Origin: Alteromonas australica
Lineage (GTDB): Bacteria; Pseudomonadota; Gammaproteobacteria; Enterobacterales; Alteromonadaceae
NCBI RefSeq assembly: GCF_000730385.1
Contig: NZ_CP008849.1
Location: 2,542,001 to 2,606,000 of the forward strand
Length of the DNA stretch: 64,000 nt
Reading direction: 5' to 3'
A model generated the notes under the pieces. The model made no database searches. It was not told the origin of the DNA and saw only the letters and a list, made by a program, of their open reading frames with translations. This document shows positions 1 to 7,758 of this stretch, piece by piece (position 1 is the first letter of the stretch; each line of letters begins with the position of its first letter). The position numbers were made by a program, and so were the translations under genes.

Positions 1-47
1 ATGTTAAGCATGCTTGTGCCCCACCCTACCTTATATATAATTTACCC

Positions 48-1457
48 ATGAAATTGTCCTATAAATTCCTGTGTTTACTGCTAGGCTTTACGTGCTTTTC
101 GTTATTGCTTTCGCTCGCATTGGCCCGTTGGAGCTTTGAGCAAGGGTTCACAGAATTCATCATTAACCAAGAACGCGAGCGTTTAAATCAACTCGCGGTT
201 CAACTCGTCGATGAATATCGTGCTAACGGCAACTCGTGGGAAAATGTAGAACTAGATAATGCTTCCTTTTTCTCTGGCCCTCCAAATAGAAAATTTGGCC
301 CTCCTCGCCGAATGGGGCCGCCACCGCGATCACGGTCAATGGCTGCAAACAACCTCGACCTTGGCCCACCAACTGCACTTTTCGATAATGAAGATAATGT
401 AGTAACTGGCAATGTCTCTAGAGATTCATCTGCAAAGCAAGTTACCGTGGATTTAATCTCAGACAGAGGGCGTATTGGTACGCTAATCAGTTACCCGCCA
501 CCGACGCCTAATTCAGAAATAGCCGTTGCATTTGCCGCCCAGCAAAATCACGCCATTATCATTATTGGGTTGGTTTCCTTCGCACTGGCAATCATCATAG
601 CGTTGGGCATTACACCACGAATATTACGACCGTTTGAGTCGATATTAGCCGCAGTAAAAGCCCTGACTGCTCGTAAATACGACACCCACCTTCCAAATGA
701 AAGAGCCGATGAATTCGGAGAGTTGATGAGCCATATCAATACGTTATCTACTACGTTAAAAAACAATGAAAACACAAAAAATCAATGGCTTGCTGACATA
801 TCTCACGAATTAAGAACACCGCTTACGATACTTTCTGGAGAAATAGAACTCATAAAAGCAGGCATACGCCCTTTAGACCAAAAGCAATTACATTCTTTCG
901 ATCAAGAAGTATCTCGATTGTCATTGCTTGTTGAAGACCTTTATCAATTGTCTCTCTCAGACATTGGCGGTTTGCGATACCATTTCCTGAGTGTCAATTT
1001 ACGTGACGCTGTCATCTCACAAAAAGACACCCTATTAAGTAAGTTTATGCAGAAAGGCATCGATATTGAGATAGCTGAGGCTTCGCCCATATTCATAGAT
1101 GCTGACCCTCAAAGAATAAACCAGTTAATCACAAATCTATTGGTGAATGCATGTGAATATACAGACGCGCCAGGTAAAGTCGTGATTACGCTCAAAGATA
1201 GCGGCCCCTCTGCTACACTACTTATTGAAGATACACCGCCTGGAATAAAGAAAGGCAATGAATCTTTATTATTTGAACCCTTATTTAGAGAAGACGCCTC
1301 TCGTGCTCGCCGAAGCTCTGGAGGCGGCCTAGGCTTGTCCATTTGCAAACAAATAGTTAACGCTCATCAAGGGAAGATTGTTGCAGAGCCCTCGAAGCTT
1401 GGCGGTATTAAAATCACAATCACGTTGCCAAAAGAACAACTTATAAAGGATAACTGA
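48..1457 (+). CDS. Two-component sensor histidine kinase (BaeS/CpxA-like)
   Basis: Inner-membrane sensor kinase that should phosphorylate the response regulator encoded next. Two membrane segments (about residues 8-26 and 168-188) enclose a periplasmic domain of about 140 residues containing an unusual Pro/Arg/Gly-rich stretch (about 77-97, with repeated GPP). A HAMP region follows, then HisKA with the phospho-acceptor His253 in ISHELRTPLT. The ATPase domain has its N-box near 355-370 and a GGGLGLSI G-box near 425. The length of 469 aa is normal for the BaeS class. The stop codon overlaps the next ATG by one base (TGATG), so the pair is translationally coupled. The signal sensed is unknown; BaeS-like is a resemblance, not proof of envelope-stress function. 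Confidence 0.93.
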   Translation: MKLSYKFLCLLLGFTCFSLLLSLALARWSFEQGFTEFIINQERERLNQLAVQLVDEYRANGNSWENVELDNASFFSGPPNRKFGPPRRMGPPPRSRSMAANNLDLGPPTALFDNEDNVVTGNVSRDSSAKQVTVDLISDRGRIGTLISYPPPTPNSEIAVAFAAQQNHAIIIIGLVSFALAIIIALGITPRILRPFESILAAVKALTARKYDTHLPNERADEFGELMSHINTLSTTLKNNENTKNQWLADISHELRTPLTILSGEIELIKAGIRPLDQKQLHSFDQEVSRLSLLVEDLYQLSLSDIGGLRYHFLSVNLRDAVISQKDTLLSKFMQKGIDIEIAEASPIFIDADPQRINQLITNLLVNACEYTDAPGKVVITLKDSGPSATLLIEDTPPGIKKGNESLLFEPLFREDASRARRSSGGGLGLSICKQIVNAHQGKIVAEPSKLGGIKITITLPKEQLIKDN

Positions 1458-2146
1458 TGCGGTCTGACAACCATGTTCTTATCGTAGAAGACGAAGAAAA
1501 AATTGCACAAATTTTGGTGGATTTCTTTGCGTTAGAAGGTTTTGATAGCCACGTATTACACTCAGGTGAAGGCGTTATAGATGAAGTTAAAAAACGCCCG
1601 CCAACCGCCGTAATCTTAGACAGAATGCTGCCTGGCGTGGACGGGTTAACCTTATGTAAGCAGATTCGACAATTTTCACAGGTTCCCATCTTAATGTTGA
1701 CAGCGCGAGTGGATGAAATAGACCGCCTTATTGGTCTAGAAGCTGGCGCCGACGACTACGTATGTAAGCCTTTTTCTGCACGTGAAGTCGTCGCAAGAAT
1801 ACAAACCATCTTACGCCGTACCGCGCGTGCTCCCGACACTGAAGAATACACTAATGTATTAGTCTTCAAGCATATTGAACTTGATATCGCTAAATTTCGC
1901 TGCAGCTGCAATGGTTCACCGGTAGAACTGACGCCTGTCGAATTTCGGTTACTTAAAACCATTATGACTAACCCCGGCGTTGTGTATTCACGAGAGCAGC
2001 TAATGGCATCGGGTTACCAAGACGGTAGAGTCGTGAGCAACCGTACAATAGACAGTCATATGAAAAACTTGCGGCACAAGCTAACCGCGGATCACCTAGA
2101 GTGTCCAATTCAAGCCGTGTACGGCGTAGGCTACAAAATCGTCTAA
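1457..2146 (+). CDS. OmpR/PhoB-family response regulator (BaeR-like)
   Basis: DNA-binding response regulator, cognate partner of the overlapping upstream kinase. The receiver domain has the acidic pair at Glu11/Asp12, phospho-acceptor Asp55 (VILDRMLPG) and the conserved Lys104 (CKPF). A winged-helix effector domain follows and ends with the typical VYGVGYKI strand. The length of 229 aa fits the family. The repeat-containing gap downstream leads to a YHYH-domain lipoprotein gene in the same direction, which is a plausible target. Direct autoregulation cannot be read from the sequence because the kinase promoter lies at or beyond the window edge. Confidence 0.94.
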   Translation: MRSDNHVLIVEDEEKIAQILVDFFALEGFDSHVLHSGEGVIDEVKKRPPTAVILDRMLPGVDGLTLCKQIRQFSQVPILMLTARVDEIDRLIGLEAGADDYVCKPFSAREVVARIQTILRRTARAPDTEEYTNVLVFKHIELDIAKFRCSCNGSPVELTPVEFRLLKTIMTNPGVVYSREQLMASGYQDGRVVSNRTIDSHMKNLRHKLTADHLECPIQAVYGVGYKIV

Positions 2147-2230
2147 ACCTTAAAACTTCTTTAAACCCCCTTAAATCCTGCACAATATCTGCACTTTTAG
2201 CCGATAGGATGACGTGCAGGTAAATCATTA

Positions 2231-2270
2231 ACAAGACACCCACGACAATTCTGTTTCTTATGGGTGTCTT
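2231..2270. repeat. Inverted repeat CAAGACACCCA / TGGGTGTCTTG
   Basis: A perfect 11-bp inverted repeat: left arm 2232-2242, right arm 2261-2271, separated by 18 bases. It lies about 85 bases after the response-regulator stop. It has no T-tract, so it is a poor intrinsic terminator. Its arms are two copies of the AGACACCCA word that recurs through the region. Confidence 0.7.
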
Positions 2271-2315
2271 GATAATCAACCAATAATCAAACGCTCGTTA
2301 TACGCGCAAAAAACC

Positions 2316-2427
2316 GCGTTTTATCATGGGTGTCTCGTTAGCGTTTTTTATCATGGGTGTCTTGTTAGTGTTGTTAGCGGATAAATGAAAAATGCAGCGT
2401 TGGCTATTAATTAAAAGGTGGGTGTCT
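2316..2427 (+). repeat. Direct repeats carrying ATGGGTGTCT upstream of the YHYH gene
   Basis: Two adjacent imperfect copies of a unit of about 26 bases, GCGTTTT..TATCATGGGTGTCT.GTTAG (about 2316-2340 and 2341-2368). A third copy of the TGGGTGTCT core lies at 2419-2427, inside the leader where the Shine-Dalgarno AAGGTGG also sits. Directly repeated sites upstream of a gene next to an OmpR-family regulator suggest a binding array, but the same word is over-represented outside this gap, so a general repeat is also possible. Confidence 0.65.
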
Positions 2428-2431
2428 TTAT

Positions 2432-3436
2432 ATGAATAAAAAAGAAACTAGGTATTTGCTGGGTGCTGCATTACTTATTCTTACGTTGGTAGCGTGCGGT
2501 GGTAGCGATAGTTCAAGTACCGTTGATACAGACACTACGTCTGCATCAGACACGGATAATACACAATCAGACACCCAACTAGGGTTAGATCCTGACAACT
2601 TTCTCACAGACGCCTTAGCCCAAGACATAAGCACAACCTCTTGTACCTTATCTGATGGCACAGAGACCCAATGCTACGAAATAGTCATCAATGGCGTACC
2701 TTCAAATAATGAAATAGGGCCATTTTGCCCTACACATATTGATGATGACGAAACACAAGGGGGGGTATGGTTTGACGGAAGCGGCGAGCTGTATCAACTC
2801 GATGGTGAGTTTATTGTGTATACCAAAACGCTCTACGGAGATGATTGGCAGCTATATGACGAGACCACTGGTGAGGTATATGTAACAGACACCCAAGTCG
2901 CCTGTGAAGCAGCAGCGCGACCCGATGTAGATCCCGAGTATCAAAATCACTGTGTGCAATGCGATATCGAATACTATAACGGGGGGGTTCAGCAAACTTT
3001 TCTTATCCCCGTTACTCCAGTAGCGTTATCCAACCCAGAACAAGTCAGTGCTGATATAGGTGTAGCACTCAACGGTGTTGTTATCGCGGGCCCCGCGCCT
3101 GTTAGCGACATTCTCGCCGCCAACACCATTGCCGCTTTTGACGATTGCGGCGGGCATATAAACCCGGTGGAAGGCTATCATTACCATGCAGCATTAGGCT
3201 GTAGTGATGTCATTACCTCAGTAGACGGCCACGCAAACCTCATTGGTTATGCGTTAGACGGGTATGGCATTTATGCCATGTTGAATTCAACAGGCGAAGA
3301 AGATTACGATCTTGACGAATGTAGAGGTCATAGCGACGACACGAGAGGTTATCATTATCATGCTGCAAGTGCGGCTGAAAATATGTTTATCGGCTGTTAC
3401 AGTGGAGCGCAGGGAAGTATAGAGGTAGCGCAGTGA
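2432..3436 (+). CDS. YHYH domain-containing lipoprotein
   Basis: Secreted protein of unknown function. The N-terminus is a lipoprotein signal (LTLVACGGS, Cys about 22) followed by a Ser/Asp/Thr-rich linker (about 26-48). The C-terminal half carries the two signature motifs of the YHYH family, GYHYHAA and GYHYHAAS, plus the conserved GYALDGYGIY between them, and several paired cysteines. The start ATG has AAGGTGG ten bases upstream. It overlaps the next gene by four bases, so the two are probably co-expressed. The position directly after a two-component system suggests control by it. YHYH proteins occur in many marine bacteria and have no firmly established activity. Confidence 0.85.
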   Translation: MNKKETRYLLGAALLILTLVACGGSDSSSTVDTDTTSASDTDNTQSDTQLGLDPDNFLTDALAQDISTTSCTLSDGTETQCYEIVINGVPSNNEIGPFCPTHIDDDETQGGVWFDGSGELYQLDGEFIVYTKTLYGDDWQLYDETTGEVYVTDTQVACEAAARPDVDPEYQNHCVQCDIEYYNGGVQQTFLIPVTPVALSNPEQVSADIGVALNGVVIAGPAPVSDILAANTIAAFDDCGGHINPVEGYHYHAALGCSDVITSVDGHANLIGYALDGYGIYAMLNSTGEEDYDLDECRGHSDDTRGYHYHAASAAENMFIGCYSGAQGSIEVAQ

Positions 3437-3786
3437 TAAAACCAGTCACCTTATTGAGCTTGCTATTACTCAATTCATTTGTTTTTTCGTCACAAAGTTA
3501 TGCGCACAATGGGCATGTTTTTGATGCCTCAATTAACGCTTGCAGAGCATTAAGCGTAAGCGACGAATGTCAGTACGAGTCTGGAGGCGACAAACGCTTT
3601 AAAGGCACATGCCAAGTTTTCAATGGCACGAAACTCTGCGTACGAAATCAGCCTATCGAATTCATCAAGGGGGATGGTGCTAAGGCAAACCCTGATTCAC
3701 ACGAGCATCATCACGAAAACAGTCCCCACACCGTCGCCACTCACCTACCCCCACAGCTAAGCAACCCGCTTCTAACATTCTTTTAA
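3433..3786 (+). CDS. Small secreted protein, function unknown
   Basis: Starts at GTG inside the stop of the YHYH gene (GTGA overlap), which supports translational coupling and this start. It has a clear signal peptide (hydrophobic core about 5-20, likely cleavage after QSYA, about residue 24). The mature part is about 93 residues with four cysteines (about 36, 46, 60, 68), compatible with two disulfides, and a His-rich segment (HEHHHE, near 90). I do not recognise a family. The coupling suggests it acts with the YHYH lipoprotein outside the cytoplasm. The His-rich tail could bind metal, but that is speculation. Confidence 0.75.
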   Translation: MIKPVTLLSLLLLNSFVFSSQSYAHNGHVFDASINACRALSVSDECQYESGGDKRFKGTCQVFNGTKLCVRNQPIEFIKGDGAKANPDSHEHHHENSPHTVATHLPPQLSNPLLTFF

Positions 3787-3795
3787 GCTTTGCAA

Positions 3796-3819
3796 TGCCG
3801 TTCAAACCTTGGAACGGCA
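3796..3819 (+). terminator. Hairpin after the YHYH operon
   Basis: TGCCGTTC / GAACGGCA, an 8-bp perfect stem with an 8-base loop, begins 10 bases after the stop of the small secreted protein. There is no T-run, so termination is likely but not certain. Confidence 0.4.
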
Positions 3820-3940
3820 ACCACTTTGCTGTGTAAATATCTTTCACTCACAATGAAATGTTTGCACAATACGTGTGTATAGCCCGCCGAAAAATAAAAA
3901 TTTCAATTAGAAAACATGCAGTTACTGGAATGGTACAGCT

Positions 3941-3960
3941 ATTGCTACTTTAGTAGTAAT
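3941..3960. promoter_or_regulatory. Near-palindrome upstream of the GT2/GntA/DUF1989 cassette
   Basis: ATTGCTACT-TT-AGTAGTAAT, two 9-base arms with one mismatch, lies 35 bases before the first start codon of the cassette. Its size and position fit a regulator binding site in the leader or core promoter. No regulator gene is adjacent, so the cognate factor is unknown. Confidence 0.35.
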
Positions 3961-3994
3961 TATCACGCAGGTTGTCGAAACATTGGAGGTTGTC

Positions 3995-5101
3995 ATGCAC
4001 TTACCAGTAAGCGTAGTTACCATAGTAAAAAGCCGTACTGAAAAGCTCTGTCACTTGATTGAGCAACTAGAACATTGTCACCCCTCGCCAGCTGAACTCG
4101 TTATTGTATGGATGTCTTCACCGTCTGAACTGTCTCTTATACGAAGCGAAAAATTCGATATTGTGCACAAATTTGTCAACCAAGACGATTTACCCATCGC
4201 AAGAGCCAGAAACAAAGGCTTGCTTGAAGCAAAACATGACACCCTCGTCTATATGAACGTTGATGCCATATGTGCGCCAAACTTCATTGAAGCAGGCCTT
4301 AGAGAATGGTCACAACATAGCGTTCTGCACACCAAGGTAAAAATGATAGACGCAGAATGCTGGCACCTCGACCACAATCTAATCAGCGCGTCGATGTCGT
4401 CTGAAACCACACTAACAGACAGTGATGCCAACGACACACCTAAAAAAGATACTCCTTCAGAAGATGGCCCCTCTGAAGACAACAACGAAATCCCTCACCG
4501 AGACCAAATAACAATTAAGCAGGAAAATCATCATGGAAAGTTTAGTCACGATAGTATTTGTTCTACAGTGTTTTTTATTAATAAGACAGATTTCGAGAAA
4601 ACCGGCGGTTTCGATGAAGGCTACAGCGGCTTCGGAATAAACGACGAAGATTTTTTCACCAATTGCAGAACTTTAGGGTTCGCCATTAAAGAAATACCAC
4701 AAATCACCTTCTTACCTGAGCGGCCGAATTATCAATGCCCGGTTAATCACCTACTGGATTTCGTTAAGAACGCTGAACGTTACTATTCGAAATGGGGCAA
4801 GTACCCCCGCCCCGACGTGCTAGATGCCTACGCCGAAGCAGGCTATATCAATCAAGACTATATTGAAAATGGCATTCAGGTTTTACAACTTCCTAACGCA
4901 AGTAAAAACGAAGACGATACAGAGACACCCATGCAAACATCGCCAGAATTGAGCGCTGCATCTATCACGCCCTCACGTATGGCAGCTCAGGTAGACAAGC
5001 AGGTTACGCAGCTACGGAACCTAAATACAGGTGTAGAACAAGACACCCATGATGCAGCCGCAAACAACGCTATCGTTGCCTCACGTGTTTACACTGCGTA
5101 A
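3995..5101 (+). CDS. Family 2 glycosyltransferase with GT7-C-like motif
   Basis: Cytoplasmic glycosyltransferase of the GT-A fold, 368 aa. The N-terminal strand SVVTIVKSR, the segment LPIARARNKGL and the metal/nucleotide-sugar motif YMNVD (about 86-90) are typical of GT2. GGFDEGYSGFGINDED (about 204-219) matches the C-terminal domain of galactosyltransferase-type (GT7-C) enzymes such as chondroitin-polymerase modules. An acidic, low-complexity insert (about 135-172, rich in Asp, Ser, Thr, Pro) splits the two halves and is probably disordered. An upstream TTG is in frame at 3983, but GGAGG at 3985-3989 sits five bases before ATG 3995, which is chosen. It is first gene of a three-gene unit. Acceptor and sugar are unknown. 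Confidence 0.85.
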   Translation: MHLPVSVVTIVKSRTEKLCHLIEQLEHCHPSPAELVIVWMSSPSELSLIRSEKFDIVHKFVNQDDLPIARARNKGLLEAKHDTLVYMNVDAICAPNFIEAGLREWSQHSVLHTKVKMIDAECWHLDHNLISASMSSETTLTDSDANDTPKKDTPSEDGPSEDNNEIPHRDQITIKQENHHGKFSHDSICSTVFFINKTDFEKTGGFDEGYSGFGINDEDFFTNCRTLGFAIKEIPQITFLPERPNYQCPVNHLLDFVKNAERYYSKWGKYPRPDVLDAYAEAGYINQDYIENGIQVLQLPNASKNEDDTETPMQTSPELSAASITPSRMAAQVDKQVTQLRNLNTGVEQDTHDAAANNAIVASRVYTA

Positions 5102-5131
5102 TAGCGAGTTTGCGATGAATGAGGAAAGGTT

Positions 5132-5797
5132 ATGTCACTTTTAAAACCGAATCTCTCAGCGCAACTTAGTGAGTTTATAGCTCAGCCTGCATTTCCATGT
5201 GCAGGCGCAAAAACCGCGCTCACCAAAGATCAAGTACACGTAAAACAGTACGACGATCTATCCTGTGAAATGAATAATATTGATATGCTTTCGGATATTT
5301 ACGATTTTATTCATCAATTCAACATGGAAAAAGACATTTACTCGTCGTTGGTATTTACCTTTGAACTCCCAGATGTACTGAACGAAACTGTGTTCGACAA
5401 ACTGTTGTGGAGAAAGCTGCAACAACTCCATGAAATTGACGCATGCATAAATGACTGGGACGAGAATGTGGCCGACGATCCACATCACCCTAATTTCAGT
5501 TTCAGTTTAGGCGGCTGTGCCTTTTTCATTATTGGCCTGCACCCTGCGGCTTCGCGTAAAAGCAGGCGCTTTTCACGGCCAGCACTGGTTTTTAACCTTC
5601 ATGCGCAATTTGAAGCGTTAAAAGAACAAGGCAAGTTCACTCCGTTACGGGATCATATCAGAGAGCAAGATGCTATTTTTTGTGGCAGTGAAAATACGCT
5701 GCTCGACAATCATGGAGAATCCTCGGAGGCCCTGCAGTACAGTGGCAAGCAACAGCCTAAAAACTGGCAATGCCCGTTCCACGCTGCATCAAATTAA
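5132..5797 (+). CDS. YqcI/YcgG family putative heme-dependent N-oxygenase (GntA-like)
   Basis: Member of the YqcI/YcgG family, 221 aa, normal full length. Visible family signatures are FPCAGAK (21-27), LHPAASRKSRRF (136-147), VFNLHAQFE (153-161) and the C-terminal NWQCPF. Characterised relatives such as GntA of guanitoxin biosynthesis are heme enzymes that hydroxylate a guanidino nitrogen; that is family knowledge, not shown here. Conserved histidines such as His137 and His157 are candidates for heme or substrate contact. A strong Shine-Dalgarno (GAGGAAAGG) precedes ATG 5132, 30 bases after the glycosyltransferase stop. The DUF1989 gene follows at 20 bases, so all three are probably one operon. 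The substrate is unknown. Confidence 0.82.
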   Translation: MSLLKPNLSAQLSEFIAQPAFPCAGAKTALTKDQVHVKQYDDLSCEMNNIDMLSDIYDFIHQFNMEKDIYSSLVFTFELPDVLNETVFDKLLWRKLQQLHEIDACINDWDENVADDPHHPNFSFSLGGCAFFIIGLHPAASRKSRRFSRPALVFNLHAQFEALKEQGKFTPLRDHIREQDAIFCGSENTLLDNHGESSEALQYSGKQQPKNWQCPFHAASN

Positions 5798-5817
5798 ACC
5801 ATAAAAAGAGTCAAACA

Positions 5818-6411
5818 ATGAGACAAACAATACAACCTAGAAGCGGCACAGCATTTACGATTAAAAAAGGGGAAAGATTAAAAGTTATCGACCCCGAGGG
5901 TGAACAAGTGGCCGATATTTATGCGTTTAACGAACACGACAAAACCGAGTTTCTGTCATCAGGCAGAACCCTGGATTACAACGAAAGCATTCGCTTTAAA
6001 ACCGGCAGCAAGCTTTACTCCAACTTAAGTGAAGTCATGTTTGAAATAATCGAAGACAAAGTGGAAGATCATGACTTCTTGCTCACGCCATGCAGTGTGG
6101 ACACATTTAGACACTTTTATCCTGACGAAGAACCCGTCCCTGGCTGCTACGGCAATCTTGTTGCCGCCTTCGCGGAATTTGATATTCCTGCTCACCATGT
6201 AGGCACAACGTTCAATACCTTTATGAATGTGGATATTAGCGACAGCGGAAAAATTGCGGTTCTGCCGCCAAAAAGCCAAGCCGGTGACTTTACCGTATTT
6301 GAAGCCAAAATGGACATGATAGTGGGCTTAACCGCCTGTTCTGCTGGCGAGTCAAATAACTTTCGCTATAAACCTATACAATTTGAAATTTTACCAGCCC
6401 AGACAGTATAA
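5818..6411 (+). CDS. DUF1989 (urea carboxylase-associated) family protein
   Basis: Protein of 197 aa matching the DUF1989 / urea-carboxylase-associated family along its length: early VIDPEGEQVADIYAFN, central LLTPCSVDTFRHFY, GCYGNL, FNTFMN and late GLTACSAGESNN. Cys92, Cys110 and Cys174 fall at family-conserved positions and may bind metal or take part in catalysis. Characterised relatives are the carboxyguanidine deiminase subunits CgdA and CgdB, so both this protein and its GntA-like neighbour belong to families tied to guanidino-nitrogen chemistry. An in-frame ATG at 5770 would overlap the previous gene; ATG 5818 fits the family N-terminus better and is chosen, although its Shine-Dalgarno (AAAGAG) is weak. 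It is the last gene before a hairpin. Confidence 0.85.
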   Translation: MRQTIQPRSGTAFTIKKGERLKVIDPEGEQVADIYAFNEHDKTEFLSSGRTLDYNESIRFKTGSKLYSNLSEVMFEIIEDKVEDHDFLLTPCSVDTFRHFYPDEEPVPGCYGNLVAAFAEFDIPAHHVGTTFNTFMNVDISDSGKIAVLPPKSQAGDFTVFEAKMDMIVGLTACSAGESNNFRYKPIQFEILPAQTV

Positions 6412-6435
6412 AGCCGCTACCTATCGCAGCGGCTT
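6411..6435. terminator. Bidirectional terminator hairpin
   Basis: AAGCCGCT / AGCGGCTT with a 9-base loop lies between the convergent DUF1989 and DUF4861 genes. Short A/T runs flank both sides, so it can serve both strands. Confidence 0.65.
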
Positions 6436-6454
6436 AAAACAGGCTTACACCAGC

Positions 6455-7666
6455 TTATTTTTCAACGACTTGAACACTTATCGGGTTTTCAAACGCGTTT
6501 AACTTGTCTTCAAGCAGGGTAGAGAATGCTTCGGCTGAATGAATGGCCTCGTCTCTTTGAGGCCACACCGCCAGAATTTTGTATTCGAATGCGGTTAATG
6601 GCTTGAACATCACTAAGTGATCGAATTCGCCTTTTTCTACGCCGACGACTTGGTCTAGCCTGTAAAATACCGCTAGGCCCAATTTATCTTGGTCGCCTAG
6701 CACACTTTGAGGCCCCCACGTCCCAATCACGCCCCACTCAGCGCCTTTTACATCAATAACTTGTGTATTATCATGCGCGACTAACCCCGCCACTATTCCT
6801 GACGCGGCTTCTGATGCTTTCACGTTAATATGGGTGGTTGGGTCAAATGCATTAATTCGGTATACCGTTTGAATGTCTACCCCCGCTGAACCGTTTTCAT
6901 CCAAAGCCCAGTTTTCATAATTCACTTTAAAAGAGGCTGAAGTCTGACTGTTCTCAAGCAAGGTATAAGACGTATTATCTACATATTGAAAATGTAATAT
7001 GCCATCGTCGGTCTTTCTTCCAAGGGCGCCAACACCCAAAGATTTACCTACTTTAAGCGCATCTCCCCCCCACTCACTGAGTGAATGATAACTGTCGTAA
7101 CCATCCTGACCTACTTTTGATAGAACCGGGTCGCTTCCTGTTTTCACAAATACATCAATCGCATTACGCCAATCGAAATATAGACGATAGCCTACTTTGT
7201 CGGATTCCCAGCCTGGCCCTTCGTAGCGTAAATAATAAGAATGATCGGTAAGCTGCTCAGGTGCAACAAAGTGTTCCACCGTTTCGAAGGAAAATTCTTG
7301 TGCTTCATATACCGTGCCGTTCCATTCGCCGCCGGTTCTGATCGAAAGCTCTGCATGCGCAAAATCTTCAACGGGTTGGCCTGCGCTAATTCTGGTTAGG
7401 GGATAATACTCCGAAGCGCCTGGCGCCACGTTAATGGCGGCAAAAAGTGCTTTTCCGCCTTCCGGCGTATTGCGCCATTCAGATGGCACCCCCTTTACCC
7501 GCCATTGTGATTCCGCGTCGGGTACCGGTACGGAAACCCATTGTGTCATCGTGCCCCCTTCTGCTGGGTTATTAACCAGCACACCCTTTTCTTTTATATT
7601 TTTTGCATTATCGCACGCCGTCAATATTGGCAATAAAACCAAACCTAACTTCATGACTTTATTCAT
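6455..7666 (-). CDS. DUF4861 family lipoprotein of the pectin locus
   Basis: Predicted lipoprotein (signal ending in ILTACDN, Cys18), 403 aa. I assign it to DUF4861, a family repeatedly found in pectin and uronate gene clusters and without an agreed activity. Aromatic-rich segments such as YYLRYEGPGWESDKVGYRLYF and the C-terminal ILAVWPQRDE are consistent with a beta-rich sugar-binding or mutarotase/lyase-like fold. AGGAGAGG stands just before the ATG. It is divergent from kduD and shares its operator, so it should be induced with the pectin genes. A likely role is periplasmic handling of unsaturated or acetylated oligogalacturonides; that is inference from context. Confidence 0.75.
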   Translation of the reverse strand: MNKVMKLGLVLLPILTACDNAKNIKEKGVLVNNPAEGGTMTQWVSVPVPDAESQWRVKGVPSEWRNTPEGGKALFAAINVAPGASEYYPLTRISAGQPVEDFAHAELSIRTGGEWNGTVYEAQEFSFETVEHFVAPEQLTDHSYYLRYEGPGWESDKVGYRLYFDWRNAIDVFVKTGSDPVLSKVGQDGYDSYHSLSEWGGDALKVGKSLGVGALGRKTDDGILHFQYVDNTSYTLLENSQTSASFKVNYENWALDENGSAGVDIQTVYRINAFDPTTHINVKASEAASGIVAGLVAHDNTQVIDVKGAEWGVIGTWGPQSVLGDQDKLGLAVFYRLDQVVGVEKGEFDHLVMFKPLTAFEYKILAVWPQRDEAIHSAEAFSTLLEDKLNAFENPISVQVVEK

Positions 7667-7722
7667 AAAACCTCTCCTAACGATGAATTTATCGGTAATT
7701 ACTCACTCAGTTTATTTTAAAC

Positions 7723-7758
7723 AATATATTGACAAATGCCACCGGTGGCAATTATTTT
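7723..7758. promoter_or_regulatory. Divergent DUF4861 / kduD promoter with uronate operator
   Basis: The perfect 14-bp palindrome TGCCACCGGTGGCA (7737-7750) is the centre. On the plus strand TTGACA (7729-7734) and TATTTT (7753-7758, spacing 18) flank it and drive kduD. On the minus strand TTGCCA (complement of 7746-7751) and TATATT (complement of 7723-7728, spacing 17) drive the DUF4861 gene. One operator therefore blocks both promoters. Its form is typical of LacI-family sites with a central CG. Confidence 0.75.

Noticed and set aside
2231-2427. CRISPR-like array
   Set aside because: Only a few short, uneven repeats in both orientations, with no regular spacers and no cas genes.
3787-3994. 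Guanidine riboswitch ahead of the GntA/DUF1989 cassette
   Set aside because: No paired hairpins with ACGR loops or other recognisable guanidine aptamer pattern was found by eye; a covariance-model search would be decisive.
5770-5817. Upstream start for the DUF1989 gene overlapping the GntA-like gene
   Set aside because: The family N-terminus begins at ATG 5818; the extra 16 residues are unlike the family.
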